From positions 1-64,000 of the forward strand of contig QFPO01000004.1 in the NCBI GenBank assembly GCA_003241385.1: a stretch of DNA of 64,000 nt, written 5' to 3'. How positions within the stretch are numbered: the first letter of the stretch is position 1; each line of letters starts with the position of its first letter. This stretch comes from Rhodanobacter denitrificans. Its GTDB lineage: Bacteria > Pseudomonadota > Gammaproteobacteria > Xanthomonadales > Rhodanobacteraceae. Shown here piece by piece: positions 17,589-26,300 of the stretch. Position numbers and translations under genes: made by a program. The notes under the pieces were generated by a model that saw only the letters and a list, made by a program, of their open reading frames with translations, ran no database searches and was not told the origin of the DNA.

Positions 17589-19382
17589 ATGAGCGGACTG
17601 CGTTCCGATCGACGGACGGTCGCGCTGACGGGCGCGCTGGTGCTGATACTGACGGCCGCTGCGCCGCCGATCCTGGCCTGCGAAGCCGGCAGTGTCTGTG
17701 GTACCGACGGCGGCGACGGCGGCGTACCGTCGAGCGATCGCCATGCCGGCGGCGACGGCGGCCTGGCCGGCAGCGCGACGCGGCCGAACGGCGGCGGTGC
17801 CGGCGGCAGCGCCGGCACGGTGCCGAACACACCCGGCCATCCCGGTCATGACGGGCAGAACCCGGGCACGACGGTCATGAGCGCCGGCGCTGGCGGCGGC
17901 GTCAACACCAGCACGACCACGCTGCCCGGCACGCTGGCGCGCGGCGGCGCCGGCGGCGTCAACGCGCCGTCGCCGGGCGAGTACGCGGGGCGCGGCGGTG
18001 CCGGACCGGACATCGGCAACAGCGGCTTCTTCGGCGGAGCCGGCGGCGGCGGCGGTGCCGGCGGCGGCGCCTACAACGACGGCGTCGGCGGCGGAGGCGG
18101 TGGAGGCGGCAGCGGCGGCGGTGGCGGGCTCGATGCCGGCGGCGGTGGTGGAGGCGGCGGAGGCGGCGGCGCACCGGGCGCGGTGATCGACGTCGACACC
18201 GTGCTCGACACGCCGGTCGTCGGCGGCCGCGGTGGTGACGGCGGTGCGACCGGCCCGTACATCACCGGCGGGGGCGGCGGAGGCGGCGGCGGTGCCGGCC
18301 TCGTGTTGCACGGCGGCGCCACGCTGACGCTGACCGGCACGCTGACCGGCGGCGCCGGCGGCCTGCCGGGCCTCGACACCTCGATGTTTCATCTCTCCGA
18401 CGGCGGTGGCGGCGGCGGCGGTGCCGGCGCCCTCGTCGCCGGCGCGACGCTGATCAACCGCGGCGAGATCGCCGGCGGCGACGGCACCGGCGGCCGCCGG
18501 CCCGAGCTGGCCGGCACCGGCGGCGCCGGCGTGGTCGCGATCGGCGACGCTACCGTCGTCACGTCCGGCGGCATCGCGCCGGGCGTGCAGGCGCCCGCCG
18601 GCGGCGCGCCGCTGGTATCGGCGGCGGTCGAGTTCTTCGGCGGCGGCAATCGTCTCGTGATCGAGCCGGGCGCGCGCTTCGACGGCGCCGTGATCGTGGT
18701 CGCCGCGGCGAGCCCGGACGTGCTCGCGCTCGGCGGCGACGGCGCGGCCACGTTCGACGTCGGCCAGCTCAGCGCGCTCGATGCGCGCAGCACGGCGCCG
18801 TTCCGCGGTTTCGAGGCGTTCGCCAAGCAGGGCGCGGGCCGCTGGACGCTGACCGGCACGGCGCTCGACACCGCCTGGGGCGTCGCGCAGCACTGGACCG
18901 TCGAGGACGGCGAGCTGGTCGCCAATGCACGACCGGCCGCGTCCGGACCCGGCGCGAGCGGCTCGGTCACCGTGCGCAGCGGCGCGACGCTGGCCGGCAC
19001 CGGTACGGCCGGCACGGTCGCGGTCGCGGCCGGCGGCACGCTGGCGCCCGGCGCCGACGCCGCGCCGCTCGGCACGCTCGACGTGCGCGGCGACGTCGCG
19101 CTGCCGCCGGGTGCGGTGCTGGCGATCCGCAGCGACGGCAGCGGCGCCTGCGCGGCCGTCGCGGCCTCGGGCACGCTCGCGCTCGGCGGCACGCTCGAGG
19201 TGCGCTTCGACGGTAAGCCGATGCTCGGCGCCAGCTGCACGATCGCGACCGCCGCGAACGTCACCGGCCGCTTCGCGAAGGTGATCGCGACACCGTCGAT
19301 CGGCATCGTCGGCTACCACGCGCAGCGCGTGACGTTCACGGTGATCGGCGACGACCGCCTGTTCGCCGACGACTTCGAGTGA
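17589..19382 (+). CDS. Gly-rich exported protein with autotransporter-type beta strands
   Basis: A 597-residue secreted protein. A signal peptide spans residues 1-33 (TVALTGALVLILTAAAPPILA). Residues 35-280 are extremely Gly-rich, with GGAGG and GGGGGG runs between short strands. From about 400 the pattern GAGRWTLTGTA...VEDGELVAN...SVTVRSGATLAGTGTAG...TLAPGA matches autotransporter-associated beta-strand repeats. No beta-barrel translocator follows; the protein ends in DDRLFADDFE, the tail shared by other exported proteins here. GAGGTGGAC precedes the ATG. It lies between the kinase and its candidate ECF sigma factor, on the opposite strand, so it is a natural candidate target. Likely surface or matrix protein. 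Confidence 0.8.
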   Translation: MSGLRSDRRTVALTGALVLILTAAAPPILACEAGSVCGTDGGDGGVPSSDRHAGGDGGLAGSATRPNGGGAGGSAGTVPNTPGHPGHDGQNPGTTVMSAGAGGGVNTSTTTLPGTLARGGAGGVNAPSPGEYAGRGGAGPDIGNSGFFGGAGGGGGAGGGAYNDGVGGGGGGGGSGGGGGLDAGGGGGGGGGGGAPGAVIDVDTVLDTPVVGGRGGDGGATGPYITGGGGGGGGGAGLVLHGGATLTLTGTLTGGAGGLPGLDTSMFHLSDGGGGGGGAGALVAGATLINRGEIAGGDGTGGRRPELAGTGGAGVVAIGDATVVTSGGIAPGVQAPAGGAPLVSAAVEFFGGGNRLVIEPGARFDGAVIVVAAASPDVLALGGDGAATFDVGQLSALDARSTAPFRGFEAFAKQGAGRWTLTGTALDTAWGVAQHWTVEDGELVANARPAASGPGASGSVTVRSGATLAGTGTAGTVAVAAGGTLAPGADAAPLGTLDVRGDVALPPGAVLAIRSDGSGACAAVAASGTLALGGTLEVRFDGKPMLGASCTIATAANVTGRFAKVIATPSIGIVGYHAQRVTFTVIGDDRLFADDFE

Positions 19383-19398
19383 GCGCCCTGCCCGCCTG

Positions 19399-19414
19399 GC
19401 CGCCGCGCGGCGGC
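19399..19414. terminator. Hairpin GCCGCC-GCGC-GGCGGC between convergent genes
   Basis: A perfect 16-base palindrome between the end of the Gly-rich protein gene (19382) and the end of the sigma factor gene (19422). The location suits a bidirectional terminator, but no T-run follows. Confidence 0.35.
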
Positions 19415-19421
19415 ACTGCGT

Positions 19422-19976
19422 TCAGCCGAGCTCGCGCTGCAGCCACGCACGCGCCATACGCCAGTCGCGCACGACCGTGGGCCGCGCCACCGCCAGCACC
19501 TCGGCGATCTCGTCGAGCTCGAGCCCGGCGAAGAATTTGAGGTCGACCACGCGCGCCTGGCGCGGACTCAGCGCGGCCAGTCGCTCCAGCGCCGCATCGA
19601 GGCCGATCAGGTCGGCCTCGGCGGCCGGCAGGTCGATCTCCTCGATCTGCAGGCGCTGCTCCGCCGGCGGCCGCTTGCCGGCCTGGCGCATCCGCGCATA
19701 GTCGACCAGCACGCGCCGCATCGCCTGCGCCGCCAGCGCCGCCAGCTGCGCGCGGTTGCCCGGATCGACGTTGCGCTGGCCGAGCAGACGCAGGCAGGCC
19801 TCGTTGACGAGGGCCGTGGTCTGCAGCGTATGGTCGGCACGCTCGCCGCGCAGCGCGCGGGCGGCCAGCGTCTTGAGCTCGGCGTAGATCAGCGGCGTGA
19901 TGCGCTCGGCCGTGCCGGCAGCGTCGCCGCGGGCGAGCAGATCGCGAATGCTGTCTTCCGAGAGGGGCTGGGACAT
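19422..19976 (-). CDS. ECF sigma factor, Sig-70_X6 (ECF43-like) type
   Basis: A 184-residue sigma factor with region 2 (about 25-100: ITPLIYAELKTLAARAL, LVNEACLRL, VLVDYARMRQAGKR) and region 4 (about 125-180: LSPRQARVVDLKFFAGLELDEIAEVLAVARPTV). The sequence LQTTALVNEACL at residues 51-62 is typical of this type. The acidic residues that ordinary ECF factors use here (AED in the sigma factor at 54467) are replaced by Thr/Ala. In ECF43 proteins of Vibrio and Xanthomonas a threonine in this region is phosphorylated by a neighbouring kinase to activate the factor. The kinase at 14782 is the obvious partner. No anti-sigma gene lies beside it. Start codon uncertain; no clear ribosome binding site. 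Confidence 0.87.
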   Translation of the reverse strand: MSQPLSEDSIRDLLARGDAAGTAERITPLIYAELKTLAARALRGERADHTLQTTALVNEACLRLLGQRNVDPGNRAQLAALAAQAMRRVLVDYARMRQAGKRPPAEQRLQIEEIDLPAAEADLIGLDAALERLAALSPRQARVVDLKFFAGLELDEIAEVLAVARPTVVRDWRMARAWLQRELG

Positions 19977-20105
19977 CGATCGGACGCACATGTACCGGTC
20001 CGCAGCATACCAATCCGTCGCGGCCGGCTGCGTCGAATGCGTCGCGCGGCGCGCAGCGGCCGGCATCGCGTTCCGCGGCGCCGGAGGGTCCTCGCGGAAC
20101 GCCTC

Positions 20106-20137
20106 ATGAAACCTTTATTTTCACTTTCATGAAACCG
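20106..20137. promoter_or_regulatory. Repeated CATGAAACC boxes before a CadC-like regulator
   Basis: CATGAAACC occurs at 20106-20114 and 20129-20137 (23-base period, about two helical turns); CATGAAA also pairs with TTTCATG (20126-20132) as an inverted repeat. This AT-rich block lies 87 bases upstream of the regulator gene at 20224 and 130 bases upstream of the divergent sigma factor gene. It is a good candidate regulator-binding and promoter region. Confidence 0.5.
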
Positions 20138-20223
20138 ATACTTGCATCGCCGCGCCGCTGACGGCACAGTGAGGCGGAGGCCTGCCGGACCGGGCCTCAC
20201 CGCGACACAGGTATCGAAGGGCC

Positions 20224-22599
20224 ATGGAGACGATCCGCTTCGGCGACTACCAGCTCGATCCCGCGCTGCGCGAACTGTGGCATCGCGACGAGCGCGTGGC
20301 GCTGCCGCCGCGCGCGTTCGACTGCCTGGCCTACCTGATCGAGCAGCGCGGCCGCGCGATCGGCCGCGACGAGCTGATCGCCGCGGTCTGGGGCCGCGTC
20401 GACGCGACCGACAACCTGGTCGACCAGATCATCCTGCGCTGCCGCCGCGCGATCGGCGACACCGGTCCGCAGCGCTACGCGATCCGCACGGTGCCGCGCT
20501 TCGGCTATGCCTGGATCGCCGAGGTCAGCGCGACGCCGCCCGTGATTGCGAGCGCCGGCACCGCGCGACCGCGCCGGCGCACCGCGCTGGCCGCACCGAT
20601 CCTGCATACGCTGCGCCGGATCGCCGCACCGGACCGGACGCACCGCTGGCCGGCGGCGCTGCTGGCGAGCCTGGGCTTGCTGATCGGCGGCGGCACGCCG
20701 CTGCCGCCGATGCCGCGCCCGGCCGTCGAGCCGAAGGCGATCGTGCTGCCGGTGCAGCTCGCGCCCGGCCATGGCCAGGCCTGGATGCGGCTGGGCCTGA
20801 TGGACGCGATCGCCGAACGGCTGCGCGCGGCCGGCCTGCCGGTGCTGCCGAGCGACAACGTCGTCGCGCTGGCGCGCCGCTACGACCCGGACGACATCGC
20901 CGAAACCGCCGTCGCCGACGCGCTGGCGGCCGCGGTCGCGCCGTCGTGGATCTTCGGCGTGCGCGCCGAGCCGGCCGAGCAGGGCTGGACGGTCCGCGTG
21001 CTCGGCCTGCACGGCCCCGAGCCGCGTCCGGCCGGGCACGGCAGCGCGGCCGATCCGCTCGCGGCGGCGTATCTGGCCGCCGACGATCTGGCGCGCCGGC
21101 TCGCGCTGACGCCGCCGGCGGCCGCCACCGGCAGCGACGCGCACGACCGCGCGCGCCTGCTGCAGCAGGTTAAGGCGGCGGCCTGGGCCGAGCAGCACGA
21201 TCAGGCGCGCACGCTGCTGCAGGCCGCCGCGGCGCGCCACGGTGCGGCACTCGAGGTGCGCTACTGGCACGCCGAGATCGATCATCTGGCCGGCCACGCG
21301 CACCGCGCGCAGGCGGCGTTCGAAGCGCTGCTGGCCGAGCCGCGCCTCGCGCTCGATCCGGTGCTGCACGCCAAGGTCCGTCACGGCCTCGGCTACACCT
21401 GCGTGCGCCTGGTCGATTTCGAGTCAGCCGAGCGCCATTTCGACGCCGCCGTGCGCGGCCTCGACGGTGTCGCCGGCAGCGAGGCGCGCAACCAGCTCGG
21501 CATCGCGCTGAGCGGACGCGGCCAGGCGCGCGCCTGGCTGCGCCGCTACGGCGAGGCCGAGGACGACTACGTGCGCGCCCGCATCGCGCTGGAGAGCAGC
21601 GGCGATCAGCTCGCGCTGGCCCAGCTCGACAACAACCTCGGCGTGCTCGACGAGCTGCGCGGCCGTCCGGCCGAGGCGCTGCCGTACTTCCGCCGTGCCG
21701 CCGAGCGCGCCGCGGCGTTCCATGCGCTGCAGCCCGAGCTCGGCGCGCGGATCAATCTCGCCGGCAGCCTGCTCGGCCTGCTCGAACCGGCCGCCGCGCT
21801 GGCGCAGGAACCGCGCATCGCAGCCCTGCTCGGACGCGTCGGCCATGCCGGCACGCGCGAGCTCGTCAATGCCAATCGCGTGCAGGTGCTGACCGCCAAC
21901 GGCCGCCTGCGCGAGGCCGGCGCGCTGCTCGAGGATCTGCGCGTACGGCCGGCCGAGGGCCGCAGCGCGGCGATGGACGCCTGGATGCGCATCGTCGCGG
22001 CCGCACACGCGCTTGAAACCGACCGGCCCGCCCAGGCCGCCGCACTCGCGGCGCCGGCGCTGACCGAGGCTCTGCGCGAGACCGCGCCGAACCAGTACGC
22101 CTGGGGCCAGTACGTGGCGTTCACGGCCGAGCGCCGCGGCGGCGATCGCGCCGCGGCTGCCGCGATCGCCGCCGCCGCGGCGCAATGGCCGGCCGATGCC
22201 GATGCCGTGCCCGAGGTCGCCGTACTGCCGCTGCTGATCGCAGCCGAGCAGGCCGCGCTCGACGGCGACGAGGCGCGCGCCGACGCCGCGTTCGAGCAGG
22301 CGCTCGCGCGCGCCGAGCGCGGTCGCGTACCGGCGCTGATCCTGCGCGCGTCGGCCGCGCATGCCGAGCATCTGATCGCACGCGGCGACCTCGATCGCGC
22401 GGTCGCCGTCGCAGGCCGCAGCGCCGGCTGGGCGCTGCAGTCCTACGAGGCCTCGCTGCTGCAGCTGCGCCTCTATCACGCGCTGGCCGACGCCGGGGCC
22501 TGGCGGCTCGCGCGGAAGCGTGCGCTCGCGCTGGCCGGCGAGCGCACGATCCCGCCGGCGCTGCTGGTGACGCCGGGCGAGGCGCTGGCGCGGCGTTGA
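20224..22599 (+). CDS. CadC-like transmembrane winged-helix regulator with TPR domain
   Basis: A 791-residue one-component regulator. Residues 1-100 are an OmpR-type winged helix (FGDYQLDPALREL, PRAFDCLAYLIEQRGRAIGRDELIAAVWG, VDQIILRCRRAIGD, IRTVPRFGYAW). A basic linker leads to a single span near residues 142-158 (WPAALLASLGLLIGGG). The remaining 630 residues are Ala-rich TPR-like helices, predicted periplasmic. The scheme is that of CadC/ToxR proteins, which sense outside and bind DNA inside. A paralogue of almost equal length lies at 36746. It is followed, after a 747-base gap, by the giant subtilisin-like protease gene. The ATG follows AAGGGCC. Confidence 0.87.
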   Translation: METIRFGDYQLDPALRELWHRDERVALPPRAFDCLAYLIEQRGRAIGRDELIAAVWGRVDATDNLVDQIILRCRRAIGDTGPQRYAIRTVPRFGYAWIAEVSATPPVIASAGTARPRRRTALAAPILHTLRRIAAPDRTHRWPAALLASLGLLIGGGTPLPPMPRPAVEPKAIVLPVQLAPGHGQAWMRLGLMDAIAERLRAAGLPVLPSDNVVALARRYDPDDIAETAVADALAAAVAPSWIFGVRAEPAEQGWTVRVLGLHGPEPRPAGHGSAADPLAAAYLAADDLARRLALTPPAAATGSDAHDRARLLQQVKAAAWAEQHDQARTLLQAAAARHGAALEVRYWHAEIDHLAGHAHRAQAAFEALLAEPRLALDPVLHAKVRHGLGYTCVRLVDFESAERHFDAAVRGLDGVAGSEARNQLGIALSGRGQARAWLRRYGEAEDDYVRARIALESSGDQLALAQLDNNLGVLDELRGRPAEALPYFRRAAERAAAFHALQPELGARINLAGSLLGLLEPAAALAQEPRIAALLGRVGHAGTRELVNANRVQVLTANGRLREAGALLEDLRVRPAEGRSAAMDAWMRIVAAAHALETDRPAQAAALAAPALTEALRETAPNQYAWGQYVAFTAERRGGDRAAAAAIAAAAAQWPADADAVPEVAVLPLLIAAEQAALDGDEARADAAFEQALARAERGRVPALILRASAAHAEHLIARGDLDRAVAVAGRSAGWALQSYEASLLQLRLYHALADAGAWRLARKRALALAGERTIPPALLVTPGEALARR

Positions 22600-23346
22600 C
22601 CGCTCGCCCGACACACGCAGCCGCGCGAGTGCGGCACGCACCATTCGGCTGCGGCCGCCCGGACGACGCCGATCCACATCGCGTGTAACGCGAAGCGGCT
22701 GCGGTGCCGGCGGCGTAGTCGCGCGGGTGGTCGGGCCGTGAGCTGCCATCGGATCGTGCCGAGGCAGGCCACGCGCGGCCGTGTTCGCAGCGCACCGCAC
22801 CTGTGCCGCCCGTTCGTGCGGTCGAGACGTGCGCGCCGGCATGCGTGTCTCGCGCCGCTGTCGTTGCCGCTCCTCAGCTGCGGGCGGCCGAGCGACCGCC
22901 GCCGACTCGCCGTGCGCGCCCGAATCGGCGGCGACACATCGGCTCGACGCGGTTCCGAATCGCCAGGCCGATCCGGCGTCCGTTCCACGTGAGCCTGCGT
23001 TGCACGCACCGGCCTCACTCGTCGACCGCACCTCCCTGCGACCGCTGCGGGACTCGCTCTGCGCAGCCGTGCCTGCCGGACCGGTGACGCGCCCTTGTAC
23101 CGAAGCGCTCGGCTGGCAAGCCACCTCCCATCGTCCCCGGGGGCGCAGCGCACCGATGCGGGCTCACAGCGCACGTTCAGATCGCGCATTCAGGCGCGCC
23201 AAAGCCGCCGATAAGCGATCGGACATGAAGCCGCTGCCGGCAACCGGCATCAAGACGGCCGCTGCGCCGCGACCCGTCGTGCACGCCTGCCCCGCCGCGC
23301 GCGGTGCCTCGCGGCGCAGCACCCGTTTCCTCAGTCCGGAATCCGT
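22600..23346. other. Long intergenic region without recognised gene
   Basis: About 750 bases between the CadC-like regulator and the subtilisin-like protease. The open frames present are Arg/Ala-rich with no start signal, domain or signal peptide, so I call none. It presumably contains the promoter and leader of the protease gene. I found no strong palindrome. Confidence 0.5.
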
Positions 23347-26300
23347 ATGAACCACCTCCAGTACAAGGCACCGGCATGGCGCCGGTGCACGGGCCGCGCG
23401 GCGCGCTGGCTGACCTTGCTCGCGATTGCCGCCGGCAGCGCCGGCGCCGCGTCGATCGATCCCGCGCTGGCCGAACGGTTCGACCGCGACGGCAGCGCCG
23501 ATTTCTTCGTCGTGCTGGCCGAGCCGGCCGATCTGGCATCGGCCGCGCGGCAGACCGGCAAGGCCGCCAAGGGACGCGCCGTGCTCGATGCGCTGCAACG
23601 GCATGCCGACGCGAGCCAGCAGGCGCTGCGCGCGCAGCTCTCGGCCGCCGGCGTCGGGTACCGGCCGTTCCACATCGCCAATGCGATCTACATCGCGCGT
23701 GGCGATCGTGCATTGGCCGAGCGGCTGGCCGCCGGCGCCGGCGTGGCCGCACTCCTGCCGAACGTCACGATGCAGCTGGATGCGCCACCGGTCGATGCGA
23801 CCGACGCCGCCGAGACCCCGCGCGGCGTCGCCTCGAGCCTCGCGTTCGTGCACGCCGATCAGGCCTGGGCGCTCGGCGTCGAGGGCGACGGCATCGTGAT
23901 CGGCGGCATCGACACCGGCCTGGACTGGCAGCATCCGGCGATCCGCCGCCAGTACCGCGGCTGGAACGGCGTCAGTGCCGATCACGCATACCACTGGTGG
24001 GACGCGACGGGCGCGTATCCGGCCGCACCCGGCGACGGCCACGGTCACGGCACGCACACCACCGGCACGCTGGTCGGCGACGACGGCCGCGGCGACCGCA
24101 TCGGCGTCGCGCCGCAGGCGCGCACGATCCATTGCAAGGGCATGAGCGACGCCGGCACCGGCAGCGACCTGACGTTCCTGACCTGTTTCGAGTTCATGCT
24201 GGCGCCGTGGAATCTCGCCGGCACCGATCCGCGGCCGGATCTGGCGCCGGACATCCTCAACAACTCCTGGGGCTATCCGGGCGGCAACCAGCCGCTGTTC
24301 CGGCAGGCCGTCAGCGCGTTGCGCGCGGCCGGCATCCTGGTCGAGGTCTCGGCCGGCAACGATGGCCCCAACTGCGGCACGCTCGGATCGCCGGGCGACT
24401 ATCCGGATGTGCTGACGACCGGCTCGGTCGGGCTCGGCGCCGGCCTGCCGGGCCTGCTGACGCGCGGCAGCAGCCGCGGTCCGTCGGCGCTGGCCGCCGG
24501 CGCCTACCGGCCCGGCGTGATGGCGCCTGGCGAGGCGATCCGCTCGGCAATTCCGGGCGGCAGCTATGCACGCATGAGCGGCACCAGCATGGCCGGTCCG
24601 CACGTCAGCGCCGCGGCCGGCCTGATGTGGCAGGCGCAGCCGGCGCTGCGCGGCGACGTCGCGCGGACCGAGCAGCTGATCTACGCGACCGCGGTGCCGC
24701 TGACCGGCCAGACCGGCTCGGGCTGCGGCGGCGACTACACGACCGGACCCAACCACGACTGGGGCCACGGCACGCTCGACGCAGCGGCTGCGGTGCAGGC
24801 CGCGATCGCGATCGGCGGCCCGACCGGCATGCTGCAGGGCACGGTGCGCGATGCCGCCTCGGGCGCGCCGCTGGCGCAGGCGTCGATCGCACTCGGCCCG
24901 TTCGTCGTGCGCACCGACGATGCGGGCGCCTACCGGCTGACGCCGAATGCCGGCGTCTACGCCGCCACGGCGACGCGGCCCGGCTACGCGGCGCACACCG
25001 TCGCGAACGCGACCGTGGCGGCCGACGCGACGACGACGCTCGACTTCGCGCTCGACGGCGCCTCGCTGACGGCGAGCCCGTCGGCGGTCGATGCGACCGT
25101 CGCACCGGGCACGATCGCGACGTATCCGCTGACGCTGACCAACACCGGCCCGGCGGCGGCCGAGTTCGCGATCCGCATCGACGGACATGGCGCGCCGCGC
25201 GCGGCCGGCGTGTCGATCCCGCGCTACACCGGCACGCTCGCACCGTCGGCCGACGCGCCGTCGACCGCCGCGCCGCCGCCCGGCACGCGTCCCGCCGGTG
25301 GCGTCAGCGAAGCCCGCTTCGACTGGCCGCCGACCGGCGCGCGCGCGATCGGGCTCAACGTCTATCCGCAGCAGCGCCTGGTCGAGATTCCCGACATCGA
25401 CCGTCCCGGCCAATGGAACGTCGTCGCCGATCTGACCGGCACGCCGTATGCGGGCGACTTCCGCGGCCGCGACTTCTCGCGCCTGTACACGCTCGACTAC
25501 AGCGACAACGCGCTGCGCACGATCGACGTGGCGACCGGCGCACGCACGACGATCGGCGTCGCGACGCCGCTCGGCAACTGGACCGGCCTGTCGAGCACGC
25601 CGGACGGCCGGCTCTACGCGGTGTCGACCGGCACCGGCGCGAACGGCTTCGAATCGACGCTGTACACGATCGACCCGCTCACCGCCGCGGCGACGCGGAT
25701 CGGCAGCACGCGCACCGCATCGGTCATCATCGACATCGCCTTCGCGCCCGACGGCACGCTGTATGCGCTCGACATCGCGAGCGACGCGCTGTACACGCTC
25801 GACACGGCGACCGCCGAGGCGACCTGGGTCGGCGCGCTCGGCGTCGACGCCAACTTCGCGCAGGGCATCGCGTTCCACCACGACAGCGGCGTGCTGTACT
25901 GGGCGGCCTACGTCGGCGGCGGCGGCCAGCTGCGCGTGATCGACACGACGACCGGCGCCAGCGCGCCGATCGGCGCATTTCCGGACGACGTGCTGGTCGG
26001 CGTGCTCGCGTTCGAGAACGACGGCCCCGGTCCCTGGATATCGGCGCATCCGCCGACCGGCCAGGTGCCGGCCGGCGGCAGTACCACGGTCGAGCTGCGC
26101 TTCGACGCGCGTCTGGTCGATCCGCCCGGTCCGTATACGGCCACGCTCAACCTCGGCGGTGCGTTCGCCGAGGGACCGGCGCCGCTGCCGCTGACGATGC
26201 GGATCGGATGTGAGGACTGCGGCCACGTCGGCGGCCAGATCACCGACGCGCGCCAGGGTGTCGCGGTGACCGCATCGGTCCGGCTCGACGACGGCCGGAC

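Noticed and set aside
22781..23350. 189-codon open frame in the gap before the protease gene
   Set aside because: Arg/Ser/Pro-rich composition, no ribosome binding site, and it runs into the protease start.
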